A DNA stretch of 64,000 bases from Fictibacillus sp. b24 (GCF_030348825.1 NZ_JAUCES010000005.1:3472001-3536000), one strand, 5' to 3'; counted from the first letter of the stretch, positions 8,676 through 18,376 are shown. Notes: generated from the sequence alone by a model not told the origin. A program made the numbers and translations.

Positions 8676-8706
8676 AAAGACCTGCTGGGATAGCAGGTCT
8701 TTTTTT
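8676..8706 (+). terminator. Terminator after the yfhD-like gene
   Basis: AGACCTGCT and AGCAGGTCT form a 9-bp stem with a GGGAT loop, followed by a run of T. Confidence 0.9.
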
Positions 8707-8735
8707 AATATAGAAATCTTATACATTTTTTATGT

Positions 8736-8872
8736 TGTGGATAAAGTTATACACAGGTTTGTGGATATTGTGAATAATTGCTTAGTATGATGAAACATTA
8801 TTGTGCAAATATGTGCAAATCATATAAGTTATACACATTTTCTGTGGAAAAGCATGTGGATAGTGTGTATAT
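8736..8872. promoter_or_regulatory. DnaA-box cluster in a gene-free spacer
   Basis: Eight matches or near matches to TTATMCACA lie in 137 bp: 8736-8744 (reverse, TTATCCACA, perfect), 8747-8755 and 8829-8837 (TTATACACA, perfect), and one-mismatch sites at 8760, 8769, 8843, 8855 and 8864 on the reverse strand. The spacer between the yfhD-like terminator and the convergent acetyltransferase gene holds nothing else. In B. subtilis, DnaA-box clusters outside oriC bind DnaA and influence initiation. No origin genes are nearby. Confidence 0.7.
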
Positions 8873-8899
8873 TTCTGAATTTTTAAAGCTTTAAATTTA

Positions 8900-9463
8900 T
8901 TATTTAATTTCGAGTGTTTTAATAATTTTCGCAGGGTTTCCCCCAACTACTGCATTGGAAGGAACATTTTTAGTTACAACCGCTCCAGATGCAACGACTA
9001 CGTTATCCCCAATCTTCACTCCTGGATTGATAATCGCACCTCCACCAAGCCAAACATTATTGCCTATTTCCACAGGCTTGCCGAATTCAGCGCCTGAATT
9101 TCGTTCAACTGGATCTAATGGATGAGTAGCCGTATAAATATGAACGCCTGGTGCGAGCATACAATTATCCCCAAACCTTACTTCGCAAACATCTAGAATG
9201 GTGCAGTCAAAGTTAGCAAAGAAGTTTTCACCAGCATGTATGTTATAGCCATAATCGCATCTGAAGTTTGGTTCGATTCCTATATTCTTACCTGTTGAAC
9301 CGAAAAGCTCTTTTATTAGTTCACTTCGCTTATCCAATTCTTCTTCTGTGGTCATATTGTATTCTCTAGTAAGTCTCCTTGCACGAGTACGCTCATCCAT
9401 AAGCTGCTGATCGTCTGGCCGGTACATCTCGCCATCTAACATCTTTTCTTTTTCAGTTTTCAC
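8900..9463 (-). CDS. Maltose/galactoside O-acetyltransferase-like protein
   Basis: Left-handed beta-helix acetyltransferase of about 187 residues. The N-terminal helical domain [19 protein letters not shown] is typical of sugar acetyltransferases of the Maa/LacA type, followed by hexapeptide repeats (CRF-like turns, [38 protein letters not shown]) and GGNPAKII. The catalytic His is in [10 protein letters not shown]. The start is probably GTG 9463 because AGGAGAG lies 6 nt before it; the ATG at 9481 would overlap this site. Physiological acceptor uncertain. Confidence 0.87.
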   Translation of the reverse strand: MKTEKEKMLDGEMYRPDDQQLMDERTRARRLTREYNMTTEEELDKRSELIKELFGSTGKNIGIEPNFRCDYGYNIHAGENFFANFDCTILDVCEVRFGDNCMLAPGVHIYTATHPLDPVERNSGAEFGKPVEIGNNVWLGGGAIINPGVKIGDNVVVASGAVVTKNVPSNAVVGGNPAKIIKTLEIK

Positions 9464-9547
9464 GAAGTACTCTCCTCTCAAGTTGTATACTAGAATGTTG
9501 TTTAAAAATGATGTTTTTGTTAATTTTGTTCATATTCTTCCTCGATA

Positions 9548-9683
9548 AGTTGATTGGAGTGCAAGGTGCGAGACTCCTGGGGGGGGGATCAGCGGGACAG
9601 GTGAGACACCTAAGGGCGCAAAGCGCCGAGGTGGCTCACCGGACGCCCCCCGGAAAGCGAGCAACCTGTAACGGAAATCAACA
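9548..9683 (+). repeat. Dispersed palindromic repeat, copy 2
   Basis: Same unit as at 3127, with a G-rich expansion (GGGGGGGATCAG) in the first arm and CCCCCC in the second, so the complementarity is kept despite divergence. Lies between two genes on the minus strand. Confidence 0.88.
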
Positions 9684-9722
9684 CTTTCAAGAGCAACAAC
9701 GGTTTACTTAAATCTACATACT

Positions 9723-11111
9723 TTATTTACGTACTAATGTACAAACTGCCTCTACTTGAGCAGTTTGCGGAAACATATCCACAGGTGTGATTTGTTCAAC
9801 TTCAAATCCGTTACTTATCAACATGTGGACATCTTTTGCTAATGTTGATGGATTACATGAAACGTAAACCATTCTTTTCGGTTTAATTTTTACAACCGTT
9901 TCTAAGAATGCAAGATCACACCCGGTTCTTGGAGGATCTACCACTACAACATCAGGCTGCCAACCCTCTTTTAACCATTTTGGCAGCAATTTCTCAGCTT
10001 TTCCGGCCTCATAATGTGCATTTGTTATATGATGCTTCTCTGCATTTTCTTTTGCATTCAAGATGGATTCTTTTATAATGTCCATCCCTCTAATCTCTTT
10101 TGCTTCGTTTGCAAGCCACATACCGATTGTTCCTGAACCGCAATAGGCATCAACGACTCTTTCTTCTCCCGTAAGTTTCGCTTGTTTTTTCACTTCGTTA
10201 TACAGCTTGACGGTTTGCTCTGGATTTAATTGAAAAAAGGCACGTGCAGAAAGTTCAAAACTCATGTCACCTAAGTGTTCTGTAATTGTTTCCTTTCCAT
10301 AGATCCCTTCTGTCAGTTCTCCAAAGATGAGCGATGTTTTTTCTTCATTAACATTCTGAACAAAGGATGTAACCTGAGGAAGTCTTTTCTTAATCTCAGA
10401 AACAAAAAGGTCTTTTTTCGGAAGTTCATTTGTTGCCGTTACGATGACCAGCTGAATCTCATCAGTACGAAAAGCGGTTCTCACAACTATCGTACGAATG
10501 CTTCCTGTTCGTTTTCTTTCGTCATATACAGATAGGTTTAGATCACGAATAATTTGTTTCACTTTATTTGTCACGATATTCGTATCTTCATGCTGTACAA
10601 GACAATGATCTATGTTAATCAACTTGTGTGAATTGCTGCTGTACAGTCCGGCAATAACGGTATCATCGATTTTAGCTACTTGGAATTGAGACTTATTTCG
10701 ATAGGACCAAGGCTCGTCCATTCCAATCGTTTTACTCACATTCAGCTTATCTTTCGAAATCTTCGTGTATCTTTCGAAAGCTTGTACAACAATATCTCGT
10801 TTTTCTTTAAGCTGTGTTGAGTAGGTCATATGCTGAATCTGACATCCACCGCACGTTTCATAGATCGGACATGGTGGTGTTACTCTGTTCTTGGATTTTT
10901 TAAATACTTTTTTAATTTTTCCTTCTGCTCGATTAGGAAAAACTTTTGTAATGATAACAGAAATCTCTTCACCCGGAATCCCACCTGGCACAAAGACAAC
11001 CTGCCTATTATAGAATCCAATTCCCTCACCATTAATACCCATACGTTTAATGGAAATGGGTACTGTCTGACCAACTTTCATTATGGGACTTTCTTTCTTC
11101 GTATTTTTCAT
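9723..11111 (-). CDS. rlmCD: 23S rRNA (uracil-5-)-methyltransferase RlmCD-type
   Basis: 462-residue TrmA/RumA-family enzyme that makes 5-methyluridine in 23S rRNA using S-adenosylmethionine. An N-terminal TRAM domain (about residues 12-70) is followed by iron-sulfur cysteines in [15 protein letters not shown], the SAM motif [30 protein letters not shown] and the catalytic [11 protein letters not shown]. Length is normal for the family. B. subtilis has two paralogues; RlmCD (YefA) methylates two sites, which I infer rather than see. Confidence 0.9.
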   Translation of the reverse strand: MKNTKKESPIMKVGQTVPISIKRMGINGEGIGFYNRQVVFVPGGIPGEEISVIITKVFPNRAEGKIKKVFKKSKNRVTPPCPIYETCGGCQIQHMTYSTQLKEKRDIVVQAFERYTKISKDKLNVSKTIGMDEPWSYRNKSQFQVAKIDDTVIAGLYSSNSHKLINIDHCLVQHEDTNIVTNKVKQIIRDLNLSVYDERKRTGSIRTIVVRTAFRTDEIQLVIVTATNELPKKDLFVSEIKKRLPQVTSFVQNVNEEKTSLIFGELTEGIYGKETITEHLGDMSFELSARAFFQLNPEQTVKLYNEVKKQAKLTGEERVVDAYCGSGTIGMWLANEAKEIRGMDIIKESILNAKENAEKHHITNAHYEAGKAEKLLPKWLKEGWQPDVVVVDPPRTGCDLAFLETVVKIKPKRMVYVSCNPSTLAKDVHMLISNGFEVEQITPVDMFPQTAQVEAVCTLVRK

Positions 11112-11243
11112 ATCTTTATCACTCGTTTCTTAGCTAAAGTGGCTTTTCTTATTGTAGACGAAACCGCTCGCTTCTACCAACTTCAATTCATTTAAAAAAC
11201 ACAGTTTTATTTTTAGAAAATCAAAAATAAATCTAAAGTCAGA

Positions 11244-11314
11244 TTGAATCATTGTTATTACCTTGTATAATAAATAAACGAAAGCGCTTTCGTTTATTTT
11301 CGAAACCGCTTTCG
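11244..11314 (+). promoter_or_regulatory. Promoter and palindromic operators of the GH16 gene
   Basis: TTGAAT (11244-11249), 16 nt, then TATAAT (11266-11271). Directly after the -10, positions 11272-11299 form a perfect 28-bp palindrome with core AACGAAAGCGCTTTCGTT. A second imperfect site CGAAACCGCTTTCG follows at 11301-11314, with centres 22 bp apart. These look like LacI/GalR-family (or CcpA-like) operators placed to block initiation. Confidence 0.7.
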
Positions 11315-11355
11315 ATTTAAGATGAATTCAATTTTATAAGGAGGATGAAAATTCT

Positions 11356-13761
11356 TTGAAGAAAACTTGTGCATTTTTATTGAGTGCTTTATTAGTTATA
11401 CCTAACGGTGTTTCTGCAACTCCGAAAGAAGGTGCTGATTCTGTGAAAAATAAAACGCAGCATAAACCAAAATGGTCTCTTACCTGGTCGGATGAATTCA
11501 ACAAACCTCACATTGATCCTAATAAATGGACGCACGACATTGGAAATTGGATCAAAGATGAAGATGGTAATAATGTGGCCCCTGGATGGGGTAACGATGA
11601 AAAACAATATTATACGAATTCTAAAGACAACTCTTTTGTGAAAGATGGTAAATTAGTCATTCGTGCTCAAAAAGAAACCACCACTGATGATACAGGAACA
11701 TATGATTACACGTCTGCTAAACTAAAAACAAAAGGGTTATTTAGCCAAACTTATGGAAGATATGAGCTCCGTGCTAAATTACCTACTGGAAAAGGCTTTT
11801 GGCCTGCTCTTTGGATGCTTCCTGAAAAAGATAAATACGGCGGATGGGCCGCCTCAGGAGAAATCGACATCATGGAAGCCTGGGGCAGCAGACCAAATGT
11901 AGTAGCGGGCACCATTCATTATGGGGAAACGTGGCCAAACAATCGCTATACAGGAAAAGAATATGTGCTGCCTGAAGGACAAGGAATTAATACGTGGCAT
12001 ACATATGCTGTAGAGTGGGAACCAGGTGAGATCAGATGGTACGTAGATGGAGTGCTGTATCAAACTCAAAATGCATGGTACGCAAAAAATCAAAACAATC
12101 CTATAAATTTTTCATACCCAGCTCCATTTGATCAAAACTTTTATTTAATCATGAATCTTGCAGTTGGTGGCCATTTTGATGGAGACCCCGATGAAACGAC
12201 TACCTTTCCACAACAAATGGAGATCGATTACGTCCGTGTTTATGATTTAAAAAATGGTGACTACCGTGATCCAGTAGAGCCAACACCACAGCCTGTAGAA
12301 TTGCCTGCAGATGCGAAACAACCATTAGCTGACGGAAATTTAATCTATGATGGGAACTTTGAAAAGCCTTTTACATTCATCACACAGAATGAGCAGACAT
12401 TAGATAACTTGTACTGGAATCTTGTTACTCTTCCCGACTTTGGCGGTGAAGCATCTGTAGACATTGAGCCAATCAATGACAAGAATTTCGCTAAAATTTC
12501 AACTGCTACACCAGGCTCCTTTCTACACTCTGTCCAAGCCATCCAAAATGTATCACTTGGTAAAAGCGGAAAATATAAAGTCAGTTTTGATGCAAAGTCA
12601 ACGGCTGATCGACAAATGGTTGTGAAAGCAGGAGGTGGAGCTGATCGAGGCTGGAGCAAATATTCCAACGAAGAATCCATCAAGCTAAGTGACAGCCTTC
12701 AATCTTATGCTTTTACTTTTGATATGCTCGCTGAAACGGATATAGCTGCTCGACTTGAATTCAATCTTGGAAATAACGGAACGGCTCCTGTGTGGATTGG
12801 TAACGTACGTGTAGAAGAAGTTACAAACGAGCCGATTGATGAGGCTGCTTCAAAAACCCCTCTTAAAGACGGCAATCATGTATATAACGGAACCTTCGAT
12901 CAGGGCAGTATGGATCGTTTGACATATTGGAGTTTTGAATCAAATAACAAGAAAGATAAAGCGACTGTAAGTGAGGAATCACGTGAATTTCATGCGAAAC
13001 TAAAAGGACATCCTTCTAAGGCAACAGATAAATACCTTGTCCAAAAAGGGATTCAACTGATTAAAGACAATGAGTATGTTTTATCCTTCAAAGGCAGAGC
13101 AGATAAAGACCGGGAAATTAAGATCGCGCTATTGAATGAGGATGGCAATATATCGTATATAACTCCTCAGGAGATGGACTTAAACAAAAAAAGTAATCAA
13201 TTCGAAATGAAGTTCAAGCATACTGGGGAAACAGACTCTAACAGCCAGTTGATCTTCTATTTAGGCGGAGACTCTGCAGATGTTTATTTGGATGATATTG
13301 TTTTAAAAACAGAGGTGGATATGAATCCTTTGCAAAATGGAGATTTTAGTTCTGGTCTGTCTAACTGGAGCAACTATGTCCATTTTGATGCAACTGCGAG
13401 TGTAGAGAGTGAAAATGAACAAGCTAAAATCAGCATTGTCAACGAAGGAAATGAAACTTGGAGTGTCCTTCTAGAGCAAGCCAATCTTGCATTAGTTGAA
13501 GGACTTCAGTATGAGTTACGTTTTACAGCACGCTCAGAAATTGCTCGTGACATAGAGGTGACGCTCGAAAACGCACAATATAACAGATATTTTAATGAAA
13601 AAGTACAAGTAGGAGCTGAAGAAAAAAACTATACTTATACCTTTACTCCTTCAGCAACAGATACGATGTCACTTAAATTCCTTCTTGGGAAAAGTACTCA
13701 ATCCCCAATAGGGACACACACGATCTTTTTAGATAATGTGGAGTTGAAAGCAGTAAAATAA
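11356..13761 (+). CDS. Secreted GH16 endo-beta-glucanase with three CBM-like modules
   Basis: 801-residue secreted enzyme. A Sec signal peptide (MKKTCAFLLSALLVIPNGVSA) leads into a family 16 glycoside hydrolase domain (about residues 38-298) with catalytic motif EIDIME at 169-174: E169 nucleophile, E174 acid/base. WSDEFNKPHIDPNKW and FWPALWMLP are typical of laminarinases. Three beta-sandwich carbohydrate-binding-like modules follow, each opening with a similar phrase: YDGNF (about 350), YNGTF (about 512) and LQNGDFSSGLSNW (about 656). No cell-wall anchor. Start is TTG 11356 after AAGGAGGATG. Likely cleaves beta-1,3 or mixed-linkage glucans outside the cell. Confidence 0.92.
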   Translation: MKKTCAFLLSALLVIPNGVSATPKEGADSVKNKTQHKPKWSLTWSDEFNKPHIDPNKWTHDIGNWIKDEDGNNVAPGWGNDEKQYYTNSKDNSFVKDGKLVIRAQKETTTDDTGTYDYTSAKLKTKGLFSQTYGRYELRAKLPTGKGFWPALWMLPEKDKYGGWAASGEIDIMEAWGSRPNVVAGTIHYGETWPNNRYTGKEYVLPEGQGINTWHTYAVEWEPGEIRWYVDGVLYQTQNAWYAKNQNNPINFSYPAPFDQNFYLIMNLAVGGHFDGDPDETTTFPQQMEIDYVRVYDLKNGDYRDPVEPTPQPVELPADAKQPLADGNLIYDGNFEKPFTFITQNEQTLDNLYWNLVTLPDFGGEASVDIEPINDKNFAKISTATPGSFLHSVQAIQNVSLGKSGKYKVSFDAKSTADRQMVVKAGGGADRGWSKYSNEESIKLSDSLQSYAFTFDMLAETDIAARLEFNLGNNGTAPVWIGNVRVEEVTNEPIDEAASKTPLKDGNHVYNGTFDQGSMDRLTYWSFESNNKKDKATVSEESREFHAKLKGHPSKATDKYLVQKGIQLIKDNEYVLSFKGRADKDREIKIALLNEDGNISYITPQEMDLNKKSNQFEMKFKHTGETDSNSQLIFYLGGDSADVYLDDIVLKTEVDMNPLQNGDFSSGLSNWSNYVHFDATASVESENEQAKISIVNEGNETWSVLLEQANLALVEGLQYELRFTARSEIARDIEVTLENAQYNRYFNEKVQVGAEEKNYTYTFTPSATDTMSLKFLLGKSTQSPIGTHTIFLDNVELKAVK

Positions 13762-13769
13762 ATTCATTT

Positions 13770-13828
13770 AAAGACGCTTAAATTCTATTCTCGCCTACAA
13801 AGTCGAGTCAGATTTTGAGCGTTTTTTT
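13770..13828 (+). terminator. Terminator of the GH16 gene
   Basis: GACGCTTAAAT pairs imperfectly with ATTTTGAGCGT across a long inner segment, followed by TTTTTTT. Confidence 0.65.
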
Positions 13829-13882
13829 ATACGCCTGCACAACAACTAACTTTAAAAGTAACAATCCTTTAGAAAAGAGCTT

Positions 13883-13918
13883 CAAAAAAAAGAACCTTTG
13901 TCTTAAAACAAAGGCACA
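13883..13918 (-). terminator. Terminator of pdaA
   Basis: On the minus strand CCTTTGT and ACAAAGG form a stem followed by TTC and eight T. Confidence 0.75.
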
Positions 13919-13920
13919 AA

Positions 13921-14730
13921 TCATTGAAACAATAAAGGCGGCGCAGATTTATTTGTTTGCAAATCATCAAGGCTCTTAAACGTATAGCCTCTTTTTTGAA
14001 GAGCTTCTATCGTTGTCTCTAACGCATCAGCGTTATCTTTTGAAACAGTATGAAGCAGCATAATACTGCCAGGGTGAATCTGCTTCATGATTTGGTTGTA
14101 CGAATATTCCCAACCACGCTGTTTATCGGTTTCCCAATCCAGAAAAGCAAGTGACCAGAACACATGTGTATAGCCTTCTTGTTTTGCAAGCATGATCGTT
14201 CTTTCACTAAATACACCTCTTGGAGGACGTATATAGTGCATATCCGTTCTGCCAGTCAGCTCAGTGTATCTTAATTTTACTTTTTCAAGCTCATTTTTCA
14301 ATCGAGCATCGGATACTTGGGTAAGGTCTGGATGGTGGTATGAGTGGTTCCCTACAATATGCCCTTCTTCAGCCATTCGTTTTATTAGGTGAGGGTGAGT
14401 CTTCATAAATTGTCCGGTTACAAAGAAGGCAGCAGGTACTTTCTTTCTCTTCAATACATCCAAAACATCATCGGTATAACCGTTTTCATATCCGTTATCA
14501 AATGTTAAATAGATGTCTTTCTTAGCAGGATCCCCGATAAAAAGACTATCGTATTTTTGAATGAGCTCCATAAATCTTGCGTCAGTAACAGGAGGCTTTT
14601 CTTCCCCCTTTTTCTCAAAGTACCATTCAAGCTTTTGATTAGATACTCCTCGTTGAGCATAAATAACATGTGTTTGTGCAAAAAATAAAATAGAAACCAA
14701 TATTAGGTACAGGAGCCGGTTGATTCTCAT
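13921..14730 (-). CDS. pdaA: Polysaccharide deacetylase PdaA
   Basis: 269-residue NodB-fold de-N-acetylase with an N-terminal signal peptide (LLYLILVSILFFAQTHVIYA). Motifs: IYLTFDNGYENGYT (motif 1, in which the usual DD pair reads DN, as in PdaA), GNHSYHHPDL (metal histidines), RPPRGVFSERT and LLHTVSKDNA. PdaA makes muramic delta-lactam in the spore cortex, needed for germination. DN in place of DD and the sporulation setting favour PdaA over a chitooligosaccharide deacetylase. Confidence 0.9.
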   Translation of the reverse strand: MRINRLLYLILVSILFFAQTHVIYAQRGVSNQKLEWYFEKKGEEKPPVTDARFMELIQKYDSLFIGDPAKKDIYLTFDNGYENGYTDDVLDVLKRKKVPAAFFVTGQFMKTHPHLIKRMAEEGHIVGNHSYHHPDLTQVSDARLKNELEKVKLRYTELTGRTDMHYIRPPRGVFSERTIMLAKQEGYTHVFWSLAFLDWETDKQRGWEYSYNQIMKQIHPGSIMLLHTVSKDNADALETTIEALQKRGYTFKSLDDLQTNKSAPPLLFQ

Positions 14731-14840
14731 AATACATCCTCCTTCAAACGACAGCCTATACCTTTATTTTGCAGTAAATAAAGAAAAGCATGCTAGGGAT
14801 ATAAAGGAAGTAATATTAAGTATGAATTCGAATGTGACAT

Positions 14841-15149
14841 AGCGCTCGTAAATCTTGAGAATCGCTCATAAATCTTGAGAATCGCTCATAAATCTTGAGA
14901 ATCGCTCATAAATCTTGAGAATCGCTCATAAATCTTGAGAATCGCTCATAAATCTTGAGAATCGCTCATAAATCTTGAGAATCGCTCATAAATCTTGAGA
15001 ATCGCTCATAAATCTTGAGAATCGCTCATAAATCTTGAGAATCGCTCATAAATCTTGAGAATCGCTCATAAATCTTGAGAATCGCTCATAAATCTTGAGA
15101 ATCGCTCATAAATCTTGAGAATCGCTCATAAATCTTGAGAATCGCTCAT
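14841..15149. repeat. 20-bp perfect tandem array (about 15.5 units)
   Basis: The unit ATCGCTCATAAATCTTGAGA is repeated head to tail: one variant first unit (AGCGCTCGTAAATCTTGAGA), fourteen identical units from 14861 to 15140, and a 9-bp partial. There are no spacers, so it is not a CRISPR. It lies upstream of pdaA and downstream of fumA, i.e. between two minus-strand genes. Confidence 0.97.
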
Positions 15150-15178
15150 CCAGCGTGCACTATGTGCCGCTGGACGAG
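15145..15178. other. Strong hairpin at the edge of the tandem array
   Basis: CTCATCCAGCG pairs with CGCTGGACGAG (one mismatch), enclosing GCAC-TAT-GTGC. The first bases of the hairpin are the last bases of the array's partial unit. No T run on either side, so a terminator is unlikely. Confidence 0.7.
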
Positions 15179-15217
15179 CATGTATTAACTGACTTGAAGT
15201 TTCCATTGCTGAAAAAA

Positions 15218-15247
15218 AGAAAAAAGCCACGAACTGTGGCTTTCAAA
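15218..15247 (-). terminator. Terminator of the fumarase gene
   Basis: On the minus strand GCCACAG TTC GTGGC is followed by a long T-rich run. Confidence 0.8.
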
Positions 15248-15253
15248 ACAAAT

Positions 15254-16801
15254 TTATTTAAATACTGGATCTTTAAACTGCTCGAGCTTCTGTAAAGATG
15301 ACTTTTCAACATGTTCATGAAGACTGTTTCCGTGGGAATCCATTGTTACAACTGCTGTAAATCCATTTACACGAATGTGCCACATTGCTTCTGGAACACC
15401 GAATTCCATCAGATCAACACCTTCAACTTTTTCCATACACTCCGCATAATATTGCGCTGCACCGCCGATTGCGTTTAGATAAACACCGCCATATTCCTTA
15501 AGAGCAGCAAGCGTTTTTGGACCCATTCCGCCTTTACCGATTACTGCGCGGATACCAAACTTTTTCATGATATCCCCTTGATAAGGTTCTTCACGAATAC
15601 TTGTTGTTGGTCCTGCTGCTTTTACGACCCAGTTGCCTTCAGCGTCTTTCGCCATTACCGGACCACAGTGGTAGATGATCTGTCCGTTAAGATCAATCGG
15701 TGCGGGATTATCCATAAGGTGCTTGTGGATCGCATCACGGCCAGTATGCATCATACCATTGATCGTAACTACGTCTCCTACTTTCAGCTCGCGGATTTGC
15801 TCTTCTGTAATCGGCGCTTCCAACGTTACGCTTCTTGTTTTTTCTTCTTGTTGTTCTAAAGCTGCAGCTGCTTCTTCTTCAGCTTTATTGAAATCTACTT
15901 CTTCGCCTTCTTGATACAGCCATTCCTGGATCTCGCCTGTTTCAGCGTTCAATTTCACTCCTAAGCGGCGATAAGCCCAGCAGTTGTATGCTACAGAAAC
16001 GAAGAAACTTGCAGGAATACGATTAATTACGCCAACTTTACAGCCTAATAGCGTTGTCTCGCCGCCAAAGCCCATCGTACCGATTCCAAGCTTATTGGCA
16101 TTCTCCATCACATACTCTTCAAGCTTGCGAAGGTTTTCATTCGGATTAACATCATCTACTGAACGGAACAGCATTTCTTTAGCTAGCTCATATCCAGAAG
16201 TACGGTCTCCACCGATGCCTACGCCGATAAATCCGGCACTGCAACCTTGGCCTTGTGCTTGATAAACAGAATGCATGATACATTTACGAATACCATCTAA
16301 GTCTCTTCCGGCACGGCCCAATCCTTCTAACTCAGCAGGGAGACTGTATTGAATATTCTTATTCTCACAACCTCCGCCTTTTAAGATCAATCGTGCATCA
16401 ATATAGTCTTCTTCCCATTGCTCAAACTTAATAACAGGCGTACCATCACCAAGGTTGTCCCCGCTGTTATCACCTGTGATAGAGTCAACAGAGTTCGGGC
16501 GCAGCTTCGTATCTTTGGTTGCGTCTGCAATCGCTTGGCGAATTGCTTTTTTCATCTTAATCTGATTTGCTCCTACAGGAACTTTAATTTTAAAAGTAGG
16601 AAGTCCTGTGTCCTGACAGATCGGCGATACATTTTCATCTGCTTTTAAAATGTTATCTGTAATCGTATCTAAGGACATCGCAGCGCGTGTACCTGCATTT
16701 TCTTTAAGCTTTGCAGCAAGAATCGCACGGCGAACGTCTTTTGGCAATTTAGTTGATGTTTCAACAATCAGCTTGTACATGCTTTCTTGAAATTTCTCCA
16801 T
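15254..16801 (-). CDS. fumA: Fumarate hydratase, class I
   Basis: 515-residue iron-sulfur fumarase that interconverts fumarate and malate in the citric acid cycle. The alpha domain carries the first cluster cysteine in SPICQDTGLPTF (C62) plus LKGGGCENKN and GQGCSAGFIGVG; the beta domain (from about residue 330, THE-like ITEEQIRELKVGDVV) carries HTGRDAIHK, the substrate-binding GPTTSIREEPY and IGKGGMG. Alpha and beta parts are fused. Typical of Bacillaceae genomes that also carry class II enzymes. Confidence 0.93.
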   Translation of the reverse strand: MEKFQESMYKLIVETSTKLPKDVRRAILAAKLKENAGTRAAMSLDTITDNILKADENVSPICQDTGLPTFKIKVPVGANQIKMKKAIRQAIADATKDTKLRPNSVDSITGDNSGDNLGDGTPVIKFEQWEEDYIDARLILKGGGCENKNIQYSLPAELEGLGRAGRDLDGIRKCIMHSVYQAQGQGCSAGFIGVGIGGDRTSGYELAKEMLFRSVDDVNPNENLRKLEEYVMENANKLGIGTMGFGGETTLLGCKVGVINRIPASFFVSVAYNCWAYRRLGVKLNAETGEIQEWLYQEGEEVDFNKAEEEAAAALEQQEEKTRSVTLEAPITEEQIRELKVGDVVTINGMMHTGRDAIHKHLMDNPAPIDLNGQIIYHCGPVMAKDAEGNWVVKAAGPTTSIREEPYQGDIMKKFGIRAVIGKGGMGPKTLAALKEYGGVYLNAIGGAAQYYAECMEKVEGVDLMEFGVPEAMWHIRVNGFTAVVTMDSHGNSLHEHVEKSSLQKLEQFKDPVFK

Positions 16802-16867
16802 CTCTTCACTACCCCTTTATGACTTGCTATTGTAAGCGTAATCAAAATTATTAATGAGTCCATTATA

Positions 16868-16903
16868 ACAAAAAAAACCGTCTCTTTAGTAAAGAAACGG
16901 ATT
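16868..16903 (-). terminator. Terminator of the SE1561-family gene
   Basis: On the minus strand CCGTTTCTTTACTAAAGAGACGG is followed by a run of T. Confidence 0.8.
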
Positions 16904-16908
16904 TCAGC

Positions 16909-17100
16909 TTATTTTTCTTCCCAATCGTGACGGAATTGTTTGCACTTTTCTTCTAAGTCATCAAGCATTCCAATAATTCTGTCGATCTCTTCAATTCCAG
17001 CTGTTTCAGCATCTATAGAATCTAAAACATCAACTAATAAATCAATACGATTTTTAATATATTCTTTTTGAGAGGATTTATCCTGAATAGAGTTACCCAT
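16909..17100 (-). CDS. SE1561-family small protein
   Basis: 63-residue helical, acidic protein with IKNRIDLLVDVLDSID and IDRIIGMLDDLEEKCKQFR, the pattern of the SE1561 family of Bacillales. No membrane segment. AGGAGAG precedes the ATG. Function unknown. Confidence 0.75.
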   Translation of the reverse strand: MGNSIQDKSSQKEYIKNRIDLLVDVLDSIDAETAGIEEIDRIIGMLDDLEEKCKQFRHDWEEK

Positions 17101-17257
17101 GTTGATCTCTCCTTTCCATCCACTCTACTTTAACAAGGCCAGCCGATTTTGCCAATACAGAATTAAGCATTTGCCAACATAAGTTTAGCCTTTTTCTTTA
17201 ACGTACGTTCAGTTAAGATAGAAATTGTCCATTTTGGTCGTGAAGGAGAATAGTTAA

Positions 17258-18376
17258 ATGGTATTAAAAACGAATTTAAAAGCGATAACCCCAGATTATG
17301 ATCCGTGGGAAGCTTATTTAGATATGAGTGAGCACCAAAGATTGCAGCTATCCAATATCGAAATTACAACAACGACTCTTTGCAACATGCGCTGTGCTCA
17401 TTGTGCTGTCGGTTACACTTTACAAACCAAGGATCCTGAACCTCTTCCGTTGGACCTTGTCATCAAAAGACTTGATGAGATCCCTCAGTTAAGAGCGTTC
17501 AGTATCACTGGCGGCGAACCGATGATGTCATTAAAATCGGTTAAAAACTATGTTGTGCCCCTATTAAAGTACGCTAAAGAACGAGGTGCACGCACACAGA
17601 TTAACTCAAATTTAACTTTAGATTTAGCGCGTTATGAAAAAATTATTCCTTACTTAGATGTACTTCACATTTCCCATAACTGGGGAACGCTGGAGGAGTT
17701 TTCTGACACGGGCTTTGCGATGATGGATAAGAAACCTTCTGTCGAACAACGTAAAGCTTATTTTATCCGCCTTGTTGAAAATGCTAAAGCACTGACTAAA
17801 GCAGGTGTTTTGGTATCGGCTGAAACAATGCTCAACAAAAAGACTCTTCCCTATTTAGAAGACATACATAAACATGTTCTCGAGATGGGCTGTCAGCGCC
17901 ATGAAATTCACCCGATGTACCCTAGTGACTTTGCGAGTGCACTGGAGACCCTTTCACTAGATGAAATGCGTGAAAGTATTCATCATCTGCTTGATGTTCG
18001 GGATAAAGAAACTTGGATGCTCTTTGGAACTCTTCCTTTTTATTCATGTTCAAATAATCAAGAAGATCTAGAACTCATCAAAAGGCTCCGATCAGAAGAA
18101 AATGTTACAGTACGTAACGATCCCGACGGACGTTCAAGACTAAACATTAACTTGTTTGATGGCAATATCATTGTGACTGATTTCGGAGATGCTCCGGCAC
18201 TCGGGAACATTAAAGATACAAACTTGCTCGACGCTTATAAAACCTGGAGTGATTCAGCGCTTGCAAAAGAGCTTAGCTGCCACTGTCCTGCGGTTCAATG
18301 TTTGGGACCAAACGTACTCGTTAAACACTCTTACTACAAGGACACCGACTTTATGTTGAACACGTCTAAGCTTTAA
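17258..18376 (+). CDS. yfkAB: Radical SAM protein YfkAB
   Basis: 372-residue radical SAM enzyme. The iron-sulfur motif is TTLCNMRCAHC (C-x3-C-x2-C, about residues 41-48), followed by FSITGGEPMM (the GGE SAM-binding motif). A C-terminal region with CHCPAVQC may bind a further metal cluster. It matches YfkAB, an intact form of the gene annotated as two halves in B. subtilis. Substrate unknown. Single-gene unit upstream of an HxlR regulator. Confidence 0.9.
   Translation: MVLKTNLKAITPDYDPWEAYLDMSEHQRLQLSNIEITTTTLCNMRCAHCAVGYTLQTKDPEPLPLDLVIKRLDEIPQLRAFSITGGEPMMSLKSVKNYVVPLLKYAKERGARTQINSNLTLDLARYEKIIPYLDVLHISHNWGTLEEFSDTGFAMMDKKPSVEQRKAYFIRLVENAKALTKAGVLVSAETMLNKKTLPYLEDIHKHVLEMGCQRHEIHPMYPSDFASALETLSLDEMRESIHHLLDVRDKETWMLFGTLPFYSCSNNQEDLELIKRLRSEENVTVRNDPDGRSRLNINLFDGNIIVTDFGDAPALGNIKDTNLLDAYKTWSDSALAKELSCHCPAVQCLGPNVLVKHSYYKDTDFMLNTSKL

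Noticed and set aside
8434..8790. 118-aa plus-strand frame over the yfhD-like gene
   Set aside because: No ribosome site; it crosses the terminator and the DnaA-box region, while yfhD in another frame has all signals.
8736..8872. Replication origin
   Set aside because: No dnaA, dnaN or plasmid replication gene nearby; only boxes are present.
14841..15149. CRISPR array
   Set aside because: Units are contiguous 20-mers with no spacers and no cas genes nearby.
17258..18376. Frameshift in yfkAB as in B. subtilis
   Set aside because: The frame is continuous here, so no split is needed.
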